From Abelmoschus esculentus (lineage: Eukaryota > Streptophyta > Magnoliopsida > Malvales > Malvaceae): a stretch of DNA of 64,000 nucleotides. The stretch lies in contig JAUCBN010000046.1 in NCBI GenBank assembly GCA_035048815.1, positions 9,774,999-9,838,998 on the forward strand, written 5' to 3'. Made by a program: the position numbers and the translations under genes. Positions 33,870 to 44,400 of this stretch are shown one piece after another. How positions within the stretch are numbered: position 1 is the stretch's first letter; each line of letters opens with the position of its first letter. The notes beneath the pieces were generated by a model that did not search any database, had not been told where the DNA came from, and saw only the letters and a program-made list of their open reading frames with translations.

Positions 33870-33953
33870 TGTCACGGGGCTAGAGTCTTGACCTAGCTGA
33901 ACCGCGCGGCCTTAGTCGATGTTCAGCTAGGTCAAGACTCTAGCCCCGTGACA
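33870..33953 (+). mobile_element. Snap-back 5' LTR made of two opposed U5 ends
   Basis: The 31-bp arms (33870-33900 and 33923-33953) are perfect reverse complements around a 22-bp spacer. The right arm is the last 31 bases of the LTR, in the normal place before the PBS. The left arm plus spacer (53 bp) is the reverse complement of the 3' LTR end (36867-36919), with one mismatch. U3, R and most of U5 are absent. Both outer ends still show the terminal TGTCACGG/CCGTGACA. Confidence 0.9.
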
Positions 33954-33955
33954 AG

Positions 33956-33967
33956 TGGTATCAGAGC
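33956..33967 (+). other. Primer binding site
   Basis: TGGTATCAGAGC, a perfect match to the plant initiator-Met tRNA primer site, two bases after the LTR end. Confidence 0.95.
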
Positions 33968-33993
33968 GTGGTTCGAGCAAGGCGCTAGTGATT

Positions 33994-36474
33994 ATGGCAC
34001 GTGGAGAAGAAGACGTTGCAGCAAAGGGTGTGAAGATCGTTGCTGGGCAAAGCCAAAGAGCAAGTTCGAGGGATGCTGTAGCTACGCTGGAGGAGCGAGT
34101 TGATAAACTCAGCCAGGTGGCCAACGGTGCGGAAGAGAGGTGCGAGGTGCTTGAGGCCGAATTGCAGGCTGTGAAGATTGAGATGGAGGAGATGAAGGCA
34201 GACTTGTATATTTACAAAGTTGCCTTGATGAATGGAAAGATGGCCACTGCATCCAAGTCGAAGAAGGACATTCCAAAGCCAAAGGTGTTCAAGGGGAACC
34301 GATCGGCCCAAGATGTTGAGAACTTCTTGTGGGGCATGGAGCAGTATTTTCGAGCCATGGGCATCAAGGATGATGCGGAGAAAGTAAACGTTGCTTCGAT
34401 GTATTTAACTGATGTCGCTCTTTTGTGGTGGCGACGCAGATGCTCGGAGGAGCCGAGTGGAGACATTCCTTTTGAGACATGGAAGGAGTTCCAAGTTGAG
34501 TTCAAAGAGCAATTCTATCCGACGAATGCTCAACGGGAGGCTCGTAAGAAGTTGCGGCAATTGAAACATGAGGGTTCCATCACTGACTATGTCAGGAAGT
34601 TCATTGAAATCAAGCTCCAAATCCAGGACTTGAGTGAAGCGGAGGGATTTTCCTACTTCATGGATGGACTCCAAAAATGGGCTCAAATGGAGCTAGAGCG
34701 GAGGGGAGTCGAGGAGCTTTCCAAAGCCTTTACCGCAGCCGAGTCCATAGCTCAGTTCGAAGTTGACATGTCCAAGTCTTCCAAGCCCCGAGGTAAGAGC
34801 TTTGGTGGGGGAGACGAGGAGGATAATCATTCTTGCAATGATGATGAGAGGGTCAACAAGTTTGTCAAACCATCGGAGAAAAAGGATCGAGGGCCTTTGA
34901 AGTGCTACCATTGCCATGGTTCACACTTGGTGAAAGAGTGTCCCAAGAAGAAGCGCCCCGATACGATCAATGATGCGGATGACGAGCAAGAGGACGAGGA
35001 ATGTATGCTTGGTACGATTGCTAGTGTTAGAGCAATCAAGCCAAGGGTGGGGAAGCAATGTTACGAGAGCAAGGGACCTCACGTAGTTCGTGAGCACCCG
35101 GATCGAGCCAAGCAGCCCAAAAGGGACAAGCCCGAGTCAAGTGAGGCTTGTAAGCTTGGGGCAATGATACTAAATTCTGCAAAGGCGAAGAAGGGCCCAA
35201 AGCAGAATGGGTTGATGTTTGTCAACATCAACGTGGCGGGACGATCAAGGAGTGCTCTAGTGGATACCGGAGCATCCGATCTCTTCATGTCAAAGATGGC
35301 TGCTGAGAAGCTTGGTCTCGAAGTTGAAGGTTCAACCAAAAAGATCAAGACCGTTAATGCCAAGGAGGTTCCAGTTGTTGGAACAGTGCGGAAGGTAGAG
35401 CTGCAGATTGGTGAATGGAAGGCCAAGGAAGATTTCAAGGTAATTCACTTAGATGACTTTGATTTCGTTTTGGGGCTTAACTTCCTTGACCGTGTTCAAG
35501 CTCTTATCATCCCTTGTGCCGATGTTATATGCATTTTGGATCCGAAACAACATTGTGTTGTGCCCGTGTATCGAGACAAGGGACGGAGGATCGAGAAGCT
35601 GACATCCATTCAGCTTACCAAGGATGCTCCAAGGGAAGGAGGCATCGCTTTGGAGGCTATTGGAGTGGACACCTTGGTGGGGCAAGAGTTGCCTGAGCCA
35701 CATGATAGTGAACCCGTGGGAGATCCATCCATTGAGGAGATGGACGAGGCATCGAGCTTCAATGAAGACGGAGCATCGATGGGAGCATCAAACTTCACGA
35801 GTGAAGAAAGATTGATGCGAGTTAGAGTGAATGCGGAAAAGTTGATTGAGGTACATCCCGAACACAATGATTGTGTTTTACAGTTTGATTTGCCTTGTTT
35901 GTCGGGTGTAGGCCAGCAAAAACCTAACCCTTCAAATGGAGTTGTCGATACTTGGCGAGAGCACAAGCCACCTTTCAGAGTTCTTAGGCGCAAACGAGGG
36001 TTGCCGACGATCTTGAGAGACCGCTCAGTGTTCAATGTTGTGGCGTCCAAGTCATTGTGCAAGGATCATGTGTGTCCAAATGGGGGCAAATCACAACTGG
36101 TAGGAGCTAACTCCTACGATCGAGATGCGCTTGGAGGGACGGTGACTGATGTTAGATGGCGACGAGTACCAAAGCAAGCAGTCCATTTGGATGGACAACT
36201 GAGCCAGAGTCGAGTGCTCTTTATGAGAAGAGCATCCAGCCCGATTCAGAGTTTGGGGCAAGCCGAGGTGACAAGGAATTCCCAGGATCGGTTCTATCTT
36301 CATTCCGAGGCGGCGACGAGGGCGTCGCCATGTTTGGTGGGGGAGAATGTCACGGGCCGTCAGTTCGAGCCCGTGCCACATGCGCATATTGCTGCCCAAG
36401 AGGTTCTTAGGGAGATTTTGGGCCTAAAGGTACCACCAGACTTAGCCCGTTCCATGGAGGATTCTAGAAGATAG
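33994..36474 (+). CDS. Gag-protease polyprotein, intact frame, no pol
   Basis: 826 codons. I take the first ATG (MARGEEDVAAKG) after the PBS; the frame is open upstream into the PBS, but without an ATG. A predicted coiled coil covers about residues 31-75. The Ty3/gypsy gag core covers about 92-260 (FKGNRSAQDVENFLW, ALLWWRRRC, FKEQFYP, GSITDYVRKF). A CCHC knuckle (CYHCHGSHLVKEC) starts at 304. A second, degenerate one (CYESKGPHVVREH) follows, and then the aspartic protease with the active-site triplet D-T-G at 424-426 (VDTGAS) and FVLGLNFL. The last 300 residues have no RT motif; the final 42 codons lie in the 3' LTR. It could form particles and process itself, but depends on other elements for copying and integration. 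The intact frame suggests a recent insertion. Confidence 0.85.
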   Translation: MARGEEDVAAKGVKIVAGQSQRASSRDAVATLEERVDKLSQVANGAEERCEVLEAELQAVKIEMEEMKADLYIYKVALMNGKMATASKSKKDIPKPKVFKGNRSAQDVENFLWGMEQYFRAMGIKDDAEKVNVASMYLTDVALLWWRRRCSEEPSGDIPFETWKEFQVEFKEQFYPTNAQREARKKLRQLKHEGSITDYVRKFIEIKLQIQDLSEAEGFSYFMDGLQKWAQMELERRGVEELSKAFTAAESIAQFEVDMSKSSKPRGKSFGGGDEEDNHSCNDDERVNKFVKPSEKKDRGPLKCYHCHGSHLVKECPKKKRPDTINDADDEQEDEECMLGTIASVRAIKPRVGKQCYESKGPHVVREHPDRAKQPKRDKPESSEACKLGAMILNSAKAKKGPKQNGLMFVNINVAGRSRSALVDTGASDLFMSKMAAEKLGLEVEGSTKKIKTVNAKEVPVVGTVRKVELQIGEWKAKEDFKVIHLDDFDFVLGLNFLDRVQALIIPCADVICILDPKQHCVVPVYRDKGRRIEKLTSIQLTKDAPREGGIALEAIGVDTLVGQELPEPHDSEPVGDPSIEEMDEASSFNEDGASMGASNFTSEERLMRVRVNAEKLIEVHPEHNDCVLQFDLPCLSGVGQQKPNPSNGVVDTWREHKPPFRVLRRKRGLPTILRDRSVFNVVASKSLCKDHVCPNGGKSQLVGANSYDRDALGGTVTDVRWRRVPKQAVHLDGQLSQSRVLFMRRASSPIQSLGQAEVTRNSQDRFYLHSEAATRASPCLVGENVTGRQFEPVPHAHIAAQEVLREILGLKVPPDLARSMEDSRR
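36339..36347 (+). other. Polypurine tract
   Basis: GGGGGAGAA (extending left as GGTGGGGGAGAA from 36336) directly before the LTR start TGTCACGGG; it lies inside the gag frame. Confidence 0.85.
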
Positions 36475-36919
36475 CCATTTTGGCCTTGTAAACTTTCCTT
36501 GTATTCTTAGGATTTGTTTCCTTAGTTAACATGGAATATTCTTAGGATTGTGCCAATGTGGTTGGTAGGAAATGATCCTAGCCATCGATGTAAATCAGTG
36601 GGAACCGTCGGATGTAAGGGGAATCAACTATAAATAGAGACCTCCCCAGTCTCATTTGTATCATCTCATCTTTGAGTAATCAAGTGGCATTCACTCTAAA
36701 AAAAACTCTCTCAATTGTTCTTTGTGTTCTTCGCGTTCTTCTTTTCGTTCTTGAGTAGCCATACTCATAGTTTGCTTTCCGCCAGAACGATTCAGCGTTC
36801 TTAGTGCCTTGGGAAGTTTGATCTTCCGGAGCGAGTTTTCAGGCTGACTTAGTCGTTTGTCTAAGAACATCGACTAAGGCCGCGCGGTTTAGCTAGGTCA
36901 AGACTCTAGCCCCGTGACA
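36348..36919 (+). mobile_element. 3' LTR of the gag-only element
   Basis: 572 bp, TGTCACGGGCC...CCCCGTGACA. TATAAATA lies at 36629-36636, followed by a pyrimidine-rich start region (CTCATTTGTATCATCTC). It is the only complete LTR of this insertion, so its U3 promoter would drive transcription outward into the solo LTR rather than into its own gag. Confidence 0.9.
36629..36636 (+). promoter_or_regulatory. TATA box of the 3' LTR
   Basis: TATAAATA followed about 30 bp later by a pyrimidine-rich stretch, the classic layout of a plant LTR promoter. Confidence 0.6.
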
Positions 36920-38471
36920 ATATGCATTATGCCATATATATGTCCATTGTTACCTTTTATTTGTCTCTTTATTTTACAAATTCCGTATAATATGTGCATG
37001 TCTGTTTCATTTCAATTTTGTTTTTGATTTTGATTACTTTGTACTTTGACATTCTAATATGCTCATTTCCTTTAATCCTTTTTTGCATGATCTTCGAATT
37101 ACTTTATGTACACATTTTTATTCGTTGTAATTTTCTCATTCGTGTTATATTCGAGTTATAATTTGAATAGAACTTAAGAATGCATGAATGAATATTTAAT
37201 TGTTAATGCAGGCCCCTAAATTCGGTCGTAAGCGAGGCCAACTCCAGTGTAGTGATGGTGGTACGAACGCTTACCTTCGGTTTTAGGTGCTTTAAAATAA
37301 ATGCGCAAATACAATTAAAAATTAATTCGATCATCAAATTAACCCGAAAAATTTAATAAAACACATTTTTAAACCGAAAACTCCCTTTGGAAGACATTAA
37401 TTTCAAAAACGACACAAAAATTGTTTTTCAACTAAAAAAAGATATTTTAGCGACTATCGTGGATTTTTCCACATCGCTACAGAACTAATAAAACTTGATT
37501 TAATATAATTTTCGATCTTTTCTTGGGTTTAAAACGTGTGTGTCGAAATAGGCTTTATACTGAATTTGTTCAAATTTTAACGGAGTAAAAAGCAAAAAAT
37601 TTGAGATTAATTTTTATAATTATATTCAAAAATCTATAATTAAATATTTGAACTCATAAAATTTTATTTAATATCATTTTTCGATCTTTTTTTGGGGTTT
37701 AAAGCGTGCGTGTCTAAATGGGCTGTGTAGTGAATCTGTTCGAATTTTAATCGAATAAAAAGCTAAAAATTTAAGATTAATTATAATCATTATATTCAAA
37801 TATCCATAATTAACTATTTGAACTTATAAAATTTGATTTAATATTATTTTCGATCTTTTTTTGAGTTTAAAGCGTGTGTGTCTAAATGGGCTTTATAGTG
37901 AATCTGTTCGAACTTTAACCGAGTAAAAAGCTAAAAATTTGAGATTAATTTTTATAATTTGGTTCAAAAGTCTATAATTAACTATTTGAACTCATAAAAT
38001 TTGATTCAATATCATTTTTCGATCTTTTTTTAGGTTTAAAGCGTGTGTGTCTAAATGGGTTTTATAGTGAATATGTTCAAATTTTAACCGGGTAAAAAGA
38101 AAAAAATTTGAGATTAATGTATATAATTAGATTCAAAAATTTTTAATTAACAATTTGAACTCATAAAATTTGATTTAATATCATTTTTCATCTTTTTGGG
38201 GTTTAATGCGTGTGTGTCTAAATGGGCTTTATACTGAATCAGATGAATTTTAACCGAGTAAAAAGCTAAAAATTTGAGATTAATTTTTATAATTAGAATA
38301 ACAAATCCATAATTAAATATTTGAACTCATAAAATTTGATTTAATATCATTTTTCTATCCGTTTTTTGGTTTAAAGTGCGTGTCTAAATGGGCTTTATAA
38401 TGAATCTGTTGAATTTTAACCTAGTAAAAAGCTAAAAATTTGAGATTAATTTTTATAATTTGGTTCAAATG

Positions 38472-41400
38472 TCCATAATTAACTATTTGAACTCATAAAA
38501 TTTGATTCAATATCATTTTTCGATCTTTTTTTTGGGTTAAAAGCGTGTGTGTCTAAATGGGCTTTATAGTGAATATGTTCGAATTTTAACCATGTAAAAA
38601 GCAAAAAAATTGAGATTAATTTTTATAATTAGAATCAAAAATCCATAATTAACTATTTGAACTCGTAAAATTTGATTTAATATCATTTTTCGATCATTTT
38701 TTGGGTTTAAAGGGTGTGTGTCTAAATGGGATTTACAGTGAATCTGTTGGAATTTTAACCGAGTAAAAAGCTAAAAATTTGAGATTCTTTTTTATAATTA
38801 GATTCAAAAATACATAATTAACTATTTGAACTCATAAAATTTGATTTAATATCATTTTTCGATATTTTTTTGGGGTTTAAAGCATGCGTGTATAAATGGG
38901 TTTTATTGTGAATCTGTTCGAATTTTAACCGAGTAAAAACAAAAATTTGAGATTAATTTTTATAATTAGATTCAAAAATCCATAATTAACTTTTTTAACT
39001 CATAAAATTTGATTTAATATCATGTTTCGATATTTTTTGGGGTTTAAAGCATGCGTATCTAAATGGGCTTGATAGTGAATCTGTTCGAATTTTAACAGAG
39101 TAAAAAGCTTAAAATTTGATATTAATTTATATAATTAGATTCAAAAATCCATAATTAACTATTTGAACTCATAAAATTTGATTTAATATCATTTTTCTAT
39201 CTTTTTGGGGTTTAAAGCGTGTGTGTCTAAACGGGCTTTATAGTGAATCTGTTCTAATTTTAACAGAGTAAAAAGCAAAAAAATTTGATATTAATTTATA
39301 TAATTAGATTCAAAAATTTGTAATTAACTATTTGAACTCATAAAATTTGATTTATTATCATTTTTCGATCTTTTTGGGGTTTAAAGCGTTTGTGTCTAAA
39401 TTTGCTTTATAGTGAAACAATTGAATTTTAACCGAGTACGAAGCATAAAACTTGAGATTAATTTTTATAATTAGATTAAAAAATCCATAATTCACTATTT
39501 GAACTCATAAAACTTGATTTAATTTAATTTTTTGATCGTTTTTTTTTGCATTAAAGCGCGTGTTTCTAAATGTGCTTTATAGTTATTGTGTTCGAATTTT
39601 AACGATGTAAAAAGAGAAAAATTTGAGATTAATTTTTATAATTAGATTCAAAAATCTATAATTAAATATTTGAACTCATAAAATTTGATTTAATATCATT
39701 TTTCGACCTTTTTTTGGGGTTTAAAGCGTGCGTGTCTGAATGGGTTTGATAGTGAATCTGTTCGAACTTTAACCGAGTAAAAAGCTAAAAATTTGAGATT
39801 AATTTTTAAAATTTGGTTCAAAAGTCCATAATTAACAATTTGAACTCATAAAATTTGATTCAATATCATTTTTCGGTCTTTTTTTGGGTTTAAAGCGTGT
39901 GTGTCTAAATGGGCTTTATAGTGAATATGTTCGAATTTTAACCATGTAAAAAGCAAAAAATTTGATATTAATTTTTATAATTAGATTCAGAAATTCATAA
40001 TTAACTATTTGAACTCATAAAATTTGATTTAATATCATTTTTCGATCTTTTTTTGGGTTTAAAGCGTGTGTGTCTAAATGGGCTTTATAGTGAAGCTGTT
40101 GGAATTTTAACCGAGTAAAAAGCTAAAAATTTGAGATTAATTTTCATAATTAGATTCAAAATTACATAATTATCTATTTGAACTCATAAAATTTGATTTA
40201 ATATCATTTTTCGATATTTTTTTGGGGTTTAAAGCATGCGTGTATAAATGGGCTTTATTGTGAATTTGTTCGAATTTTAACCTAGTAAAAACAAAAATTT
40301 GAGATTAATTTTTATAATTAGATTCAAAAATCCATAATTAACTATTTGAACTCAAAAAATTTGATTTAATATTATTTTTCGATATTTTTTTGGGTTTAAA
40401 GCATGTGTATCTAAATGGGCTTTATAGTGAATCTGTTCGAATTTTAACTAGGTAAAAAGCTAAAAATTTGAGATTAATTTATATAATTAGATTCAAAAAT
40501 CTATATTTAACTATTTGAACTCATAAAATTTGACTTAATATCATTTTCAAACTTTTTTGGGTTTAAAGCGTGTGTGTCTAAATAGGCTTTATAGTGAATC
40601 TGTTCGAATTTTAACAGAGTAAAAAGCTAAAAATTTGAGATTAATTTTTATAATTAAATTCAAGAATCCATAATCAACTTTTTTAACTCATAAAATTTGA
40701 TTTAATATCATTTTTCGATAATTTTTTGGGGTTTAAAGCATGCGTATCTAAATGGGCTTGATAGTGAATCTGTTCGAATTTTAACCGAGTAAAAAGCTTA
40801 AGATTTGAGATTTATTTATATAATTAGATTCAAAAAATCCATAATTAACCATTTGAACTCATAAAATTTGATTTAATATTTTTTTTGGGTTTAAAGCATG
40901 TATATCTAAATGGGCTTTATAGTGAATCTGTTCGAATTTTAACTCAGTAAAAATCAAAAAATTTGAGATTAATTTTTATAATTAGATTCAAAAATCTATA
41001 ATTAACTATTTGAATTCATTAAATTTTACTTAATATCATTTTTTGATCTTTTTTGGGTTTAAAGCGTGTGTGTCTAAATGGGCTTTATAGTAAATCTGTT
41101 CTAATTTTAACAGAGTAAAAAGCAAAAAATTTGATATTACTCTATATAATTAGATTAAAAAATTTGTAATCAACTATTTGAACTCATAAAATTTGATTTA
41201 ATATCATTTTTCGATCTTTTTTGGGTTTAAAGCGTTTGTGTTTAAATTGGCTTTATAGTGAAACTGTTGAATTTTAACCGAGTACAAAGCATAAAATTTG
41301 AGATTAATTTTTATAATTAGATTAAAAAATCCATAATCCACTATTTGAACTCATAAAACTTGATTTAATATAATTTTTTCATTTTTTTTTGCATTAAAGC

Positions 41401-44400
41401 GCGTGTGTCTAAATGGGCTTTATAGTTAATGTATTCGAATTTTAACGGTGTAAAAAGATAAAAATTTGAGATTAATTTTTATAATTAGGTTCAAAAATCT
41501 ATAATTCACTATTTGAACTCCTAAAATTTTATTTAATATTATTTTTCGATCTTTTTTGGGTTTTAACGCGTGCTTGTCTAAATGGGCTTTGTAGTGAATC
41601 TGTTTGAATTTTAACCGAGTAAAAAGCAAAAAAATTGAGATTATTTTTTATAATTAGAATAAAATATCCATAAATAACCATTTGAACTCATAAAATTTGA
41701 TTTAATATCATTTTTCGACCTTTTTTGGGGGTTTTAAGCGTGCATGTCTTAATGGGTTTGATAGTGAATCTTTTCGAACTTTAACCGAGTAAAAAGTTAA
41801 AAATTTGAGATTAATTTTTATAATTTGGTTCAGAAGTCCATAATTAACTATTTGAACTCATAAAATTTGATTCAATATCATTATTCGATCTTTTGTTTAG
41901 GTTTAAAGCCTGTGTGTCTAAATGGGCTTTATAGTGAATATGTTCAAATTTTAAACAAGTAAAAAGCAAAAAAATTGAGATTAATTTTTATAATTAGATT
42001 CAAAAATCCATAAATAACTATTTGAAATCATAAAAATTGATTTAATATCATTTTTCGATCTATTTTGGGTTTAAAGTGTGTGTGTCTAAATTAGCTTTTG
42101 TAGTGAATCTGTTCGAATTTTAACCGAAAACAAAGCTAAAAATTTGAGATCAATTGTTATAATTAGATTCAAAAATCCATAATTAACTATTTGAACTCAT
42201 AAAATTTGATTTAATATCATTTTTCGACCTTTTTTGGGGGTTTTAAGCGTGCATGTCTTAATGGGTTTGATAGTGAATCTGTTCGAACTTTAACCGAGTA
42301 AAAAGCTGAAAATTTGAGATTAATTTTTATAATTTGGTTCAGAAGTCCATAATTAACTATTTGAACTCATAAAATTTGATTCAATATCATTATTCGATCT
42401 TTTTTTTAGGTTTAAAGCCTGTGTGTCTAAATGGGCTTTATAGTGAATATGTTCAAATTTTAAACGAGTAAAAAGCAAAAAAATTGAGATTAATTTTTAT
42501 AATTAGATTCAAAAATCCATAAATAACTATTTGAAATCATAAAAATTGATTTAATATCATTTTTCGATCTATTTTGGGTTTAAAGTGTGTGTGTCTAAAT
42601 TAGCTTTTGTAGTGAATCTGTTCGAATTTTAACCGAATACAAAGCTAAAAATTTGAGATCAATTGTTATAATTAGATTCAAAAATCCATAATTAACTATT
42701 TGAACTAAAAAAAATTGATTTAATAGCATTTTTCGATAATTTTTTGGGGTTTAAAGCATGCGTGTCTAAATGGGCTTGATAGTGAATCTGTTCCAATTTT
42801 AACCGAGTAAAAAGCTTAAAATTCGAGATTAGTTTTTATAATTAGATTCAAAAATCCATAATTAACTATTTGAACTCATAAAATTTGATTTAATATTATT
42901 TTTCGATCTTTTTTTGGGTTTAAAGCGTGTGTGTCTAAATGGGCTTTATTGTGAATCTGTTAGAATTTTAACCGAGTAAAAAGATAAAAATTTGAGATTA
43001 AATTTTATAATTTGGTTCAAAAGTTCACAATTAACTATTTGAACTCGTAAATTTTGATTCTATATCATTTTTTTGATCTTTTTTTTTGGGTTTAAATCGT
43101 GCATGTCTAAATGGGCTTTATAGTGAATCTCTTCTAATTTTAATCTAGTAAAAAGCAAAAATTGATATTAATTTATATAATTAGATTCAAAATTTTGTAA
43201 TTAACTATTCGAACTCATAAAATTTGATTTAATATTATTTTTCGATCTTTTTTGGGTTTAAAGTGTTTGTGTCTAAATGTGCTTTATAGTGAATCTGTTC
43301 AAATTTTAATCGAGTAAAAAGCTTAAAATTTGAGATCAATTTTTATAATTATATTCAGAAATCCATAATTAACTATTTGAACTCATAAAATTTGATTCAA
43401 TATCATTTTTCGATCTTTTTTTTGGGTTAAAAGCGTGTGTGTCTAAATGGGCTTTATAGTGAATATGTTCGAATTTTAACCATGTAAAAAGCAAAAAAAT
43501 TGAGATTAATTTTTATAATTAGAATCAAAAATCCATAATTAACTATTTGAACTCGTAAAATTTGATTTAATATCATTTTTCGATCATTTTTTGGGTTTAA
43601 AGGGTGTGTGTCTAAATGGGATTTACAGTGAATCTGTTGGAATTTTAACCGAGTAAAAAGCTAAAAATTTGAGATTCTTTTTTATAATTAGATTCAAAAA
43701 TACATAATTAACTATTTGAACTCATAAAATTTGATTTAATATCATTTTTCGATATTTTTTTGGGGTTTAAAGCATGCGTGTATAAATGGGTTTTATTGTG
43801 AATCTGTTCGAATTTTAACCGAGTAAAAACAAAAATTTGAGATTAATTTTTATAATTAGATTCAAAAATCCATAATTAACTTTTTTAACTCATAAAATTT
43901 GATTTAATATCATGTTTCGATATTTTTTGGGGTTTAAAGCATGCGTATCTAAATGGGCTTGATAGTGAATCTGTTCGAATTTTAACAGAGTAAAAAGCTT
44001 AAAATTTGATATTAATTTATATAATTAGATTCAAAAATCCATAATTAACTATTTGAACTCATAAAATTTGATTTAATATCATTTTTCTATCTTTTTGGGG
44101 TTTAAAGCGTGTGTGTCTAAACGGGCTTTATAGTGAATCTGTTCTAATTTTAACAGAGTAAAAAGCAAAAAAATTTGATATTAATTTATATAATTAGATT
44201 CAAAAATTTGTAATTAACTATTTGAACTCATAAAATTTGATTTATTATCATTTTTCGATCTTTTTGGGGTTTAAAGCGTTTGTGTCTAAATTTGCTTTAT
44301 AGTGAAACAATTGAATTTTAACCGAGTACGAAGCATAAAACTTGAGATTAATTTTTATAATTAGATTAAAAAATCCATAATTCACTATTTGAACTCATAA

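Larger units (their letters stand above)
33870..36919 (+). mobile_element. Gag-protease-only LTR element (TR-GAG type)
   Basis: This 3050-bp element begins TGTCACGG and ends CCGTGACA, with ATAT on both sides (33866-33869 and 36920-36923). It carries PBS, one long frame, polypurine tract and a 572-bp 3' LTR, but no RT, RNase H or integrase, so it would need enzymes from a partner. Its structure fits TR-GAG elements, LTR elements with only a gag-type frame. The 5' LTR is replaced by an 84-bp palindrome. It is inserted in the solo LTR, so it is younger than that. It is much richer in GC than its surroundings. Confidence 0.85.
32044..37481. mobile_element. Solo LTR in the satellite, interrupted by a nested element
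   Basis: It starts TGTAATCACCC and ends TCGCTACA, with GAACT on both sides (32039-32043 and 37482-37486). Taking it out restores the satellite TTTGAACT...ATAAAA. Without the nested gag element and its target repeat it is about 2384 bp. I see no PBS, coding domain or second LTR, so it is best read as a solo LTR of a large-LTR gypsy family (Tat/Athila-like by size only). The short open frames in 32512-33362 show no domain and are not called genes. Confidence 0.8.

Noticed and set aside
34693..36410. Many minus-strand and alternative-frame ORFs across the gag-protease gene
   Set aside because: They are shadows of the long, domain-bearing plus-strand frame.
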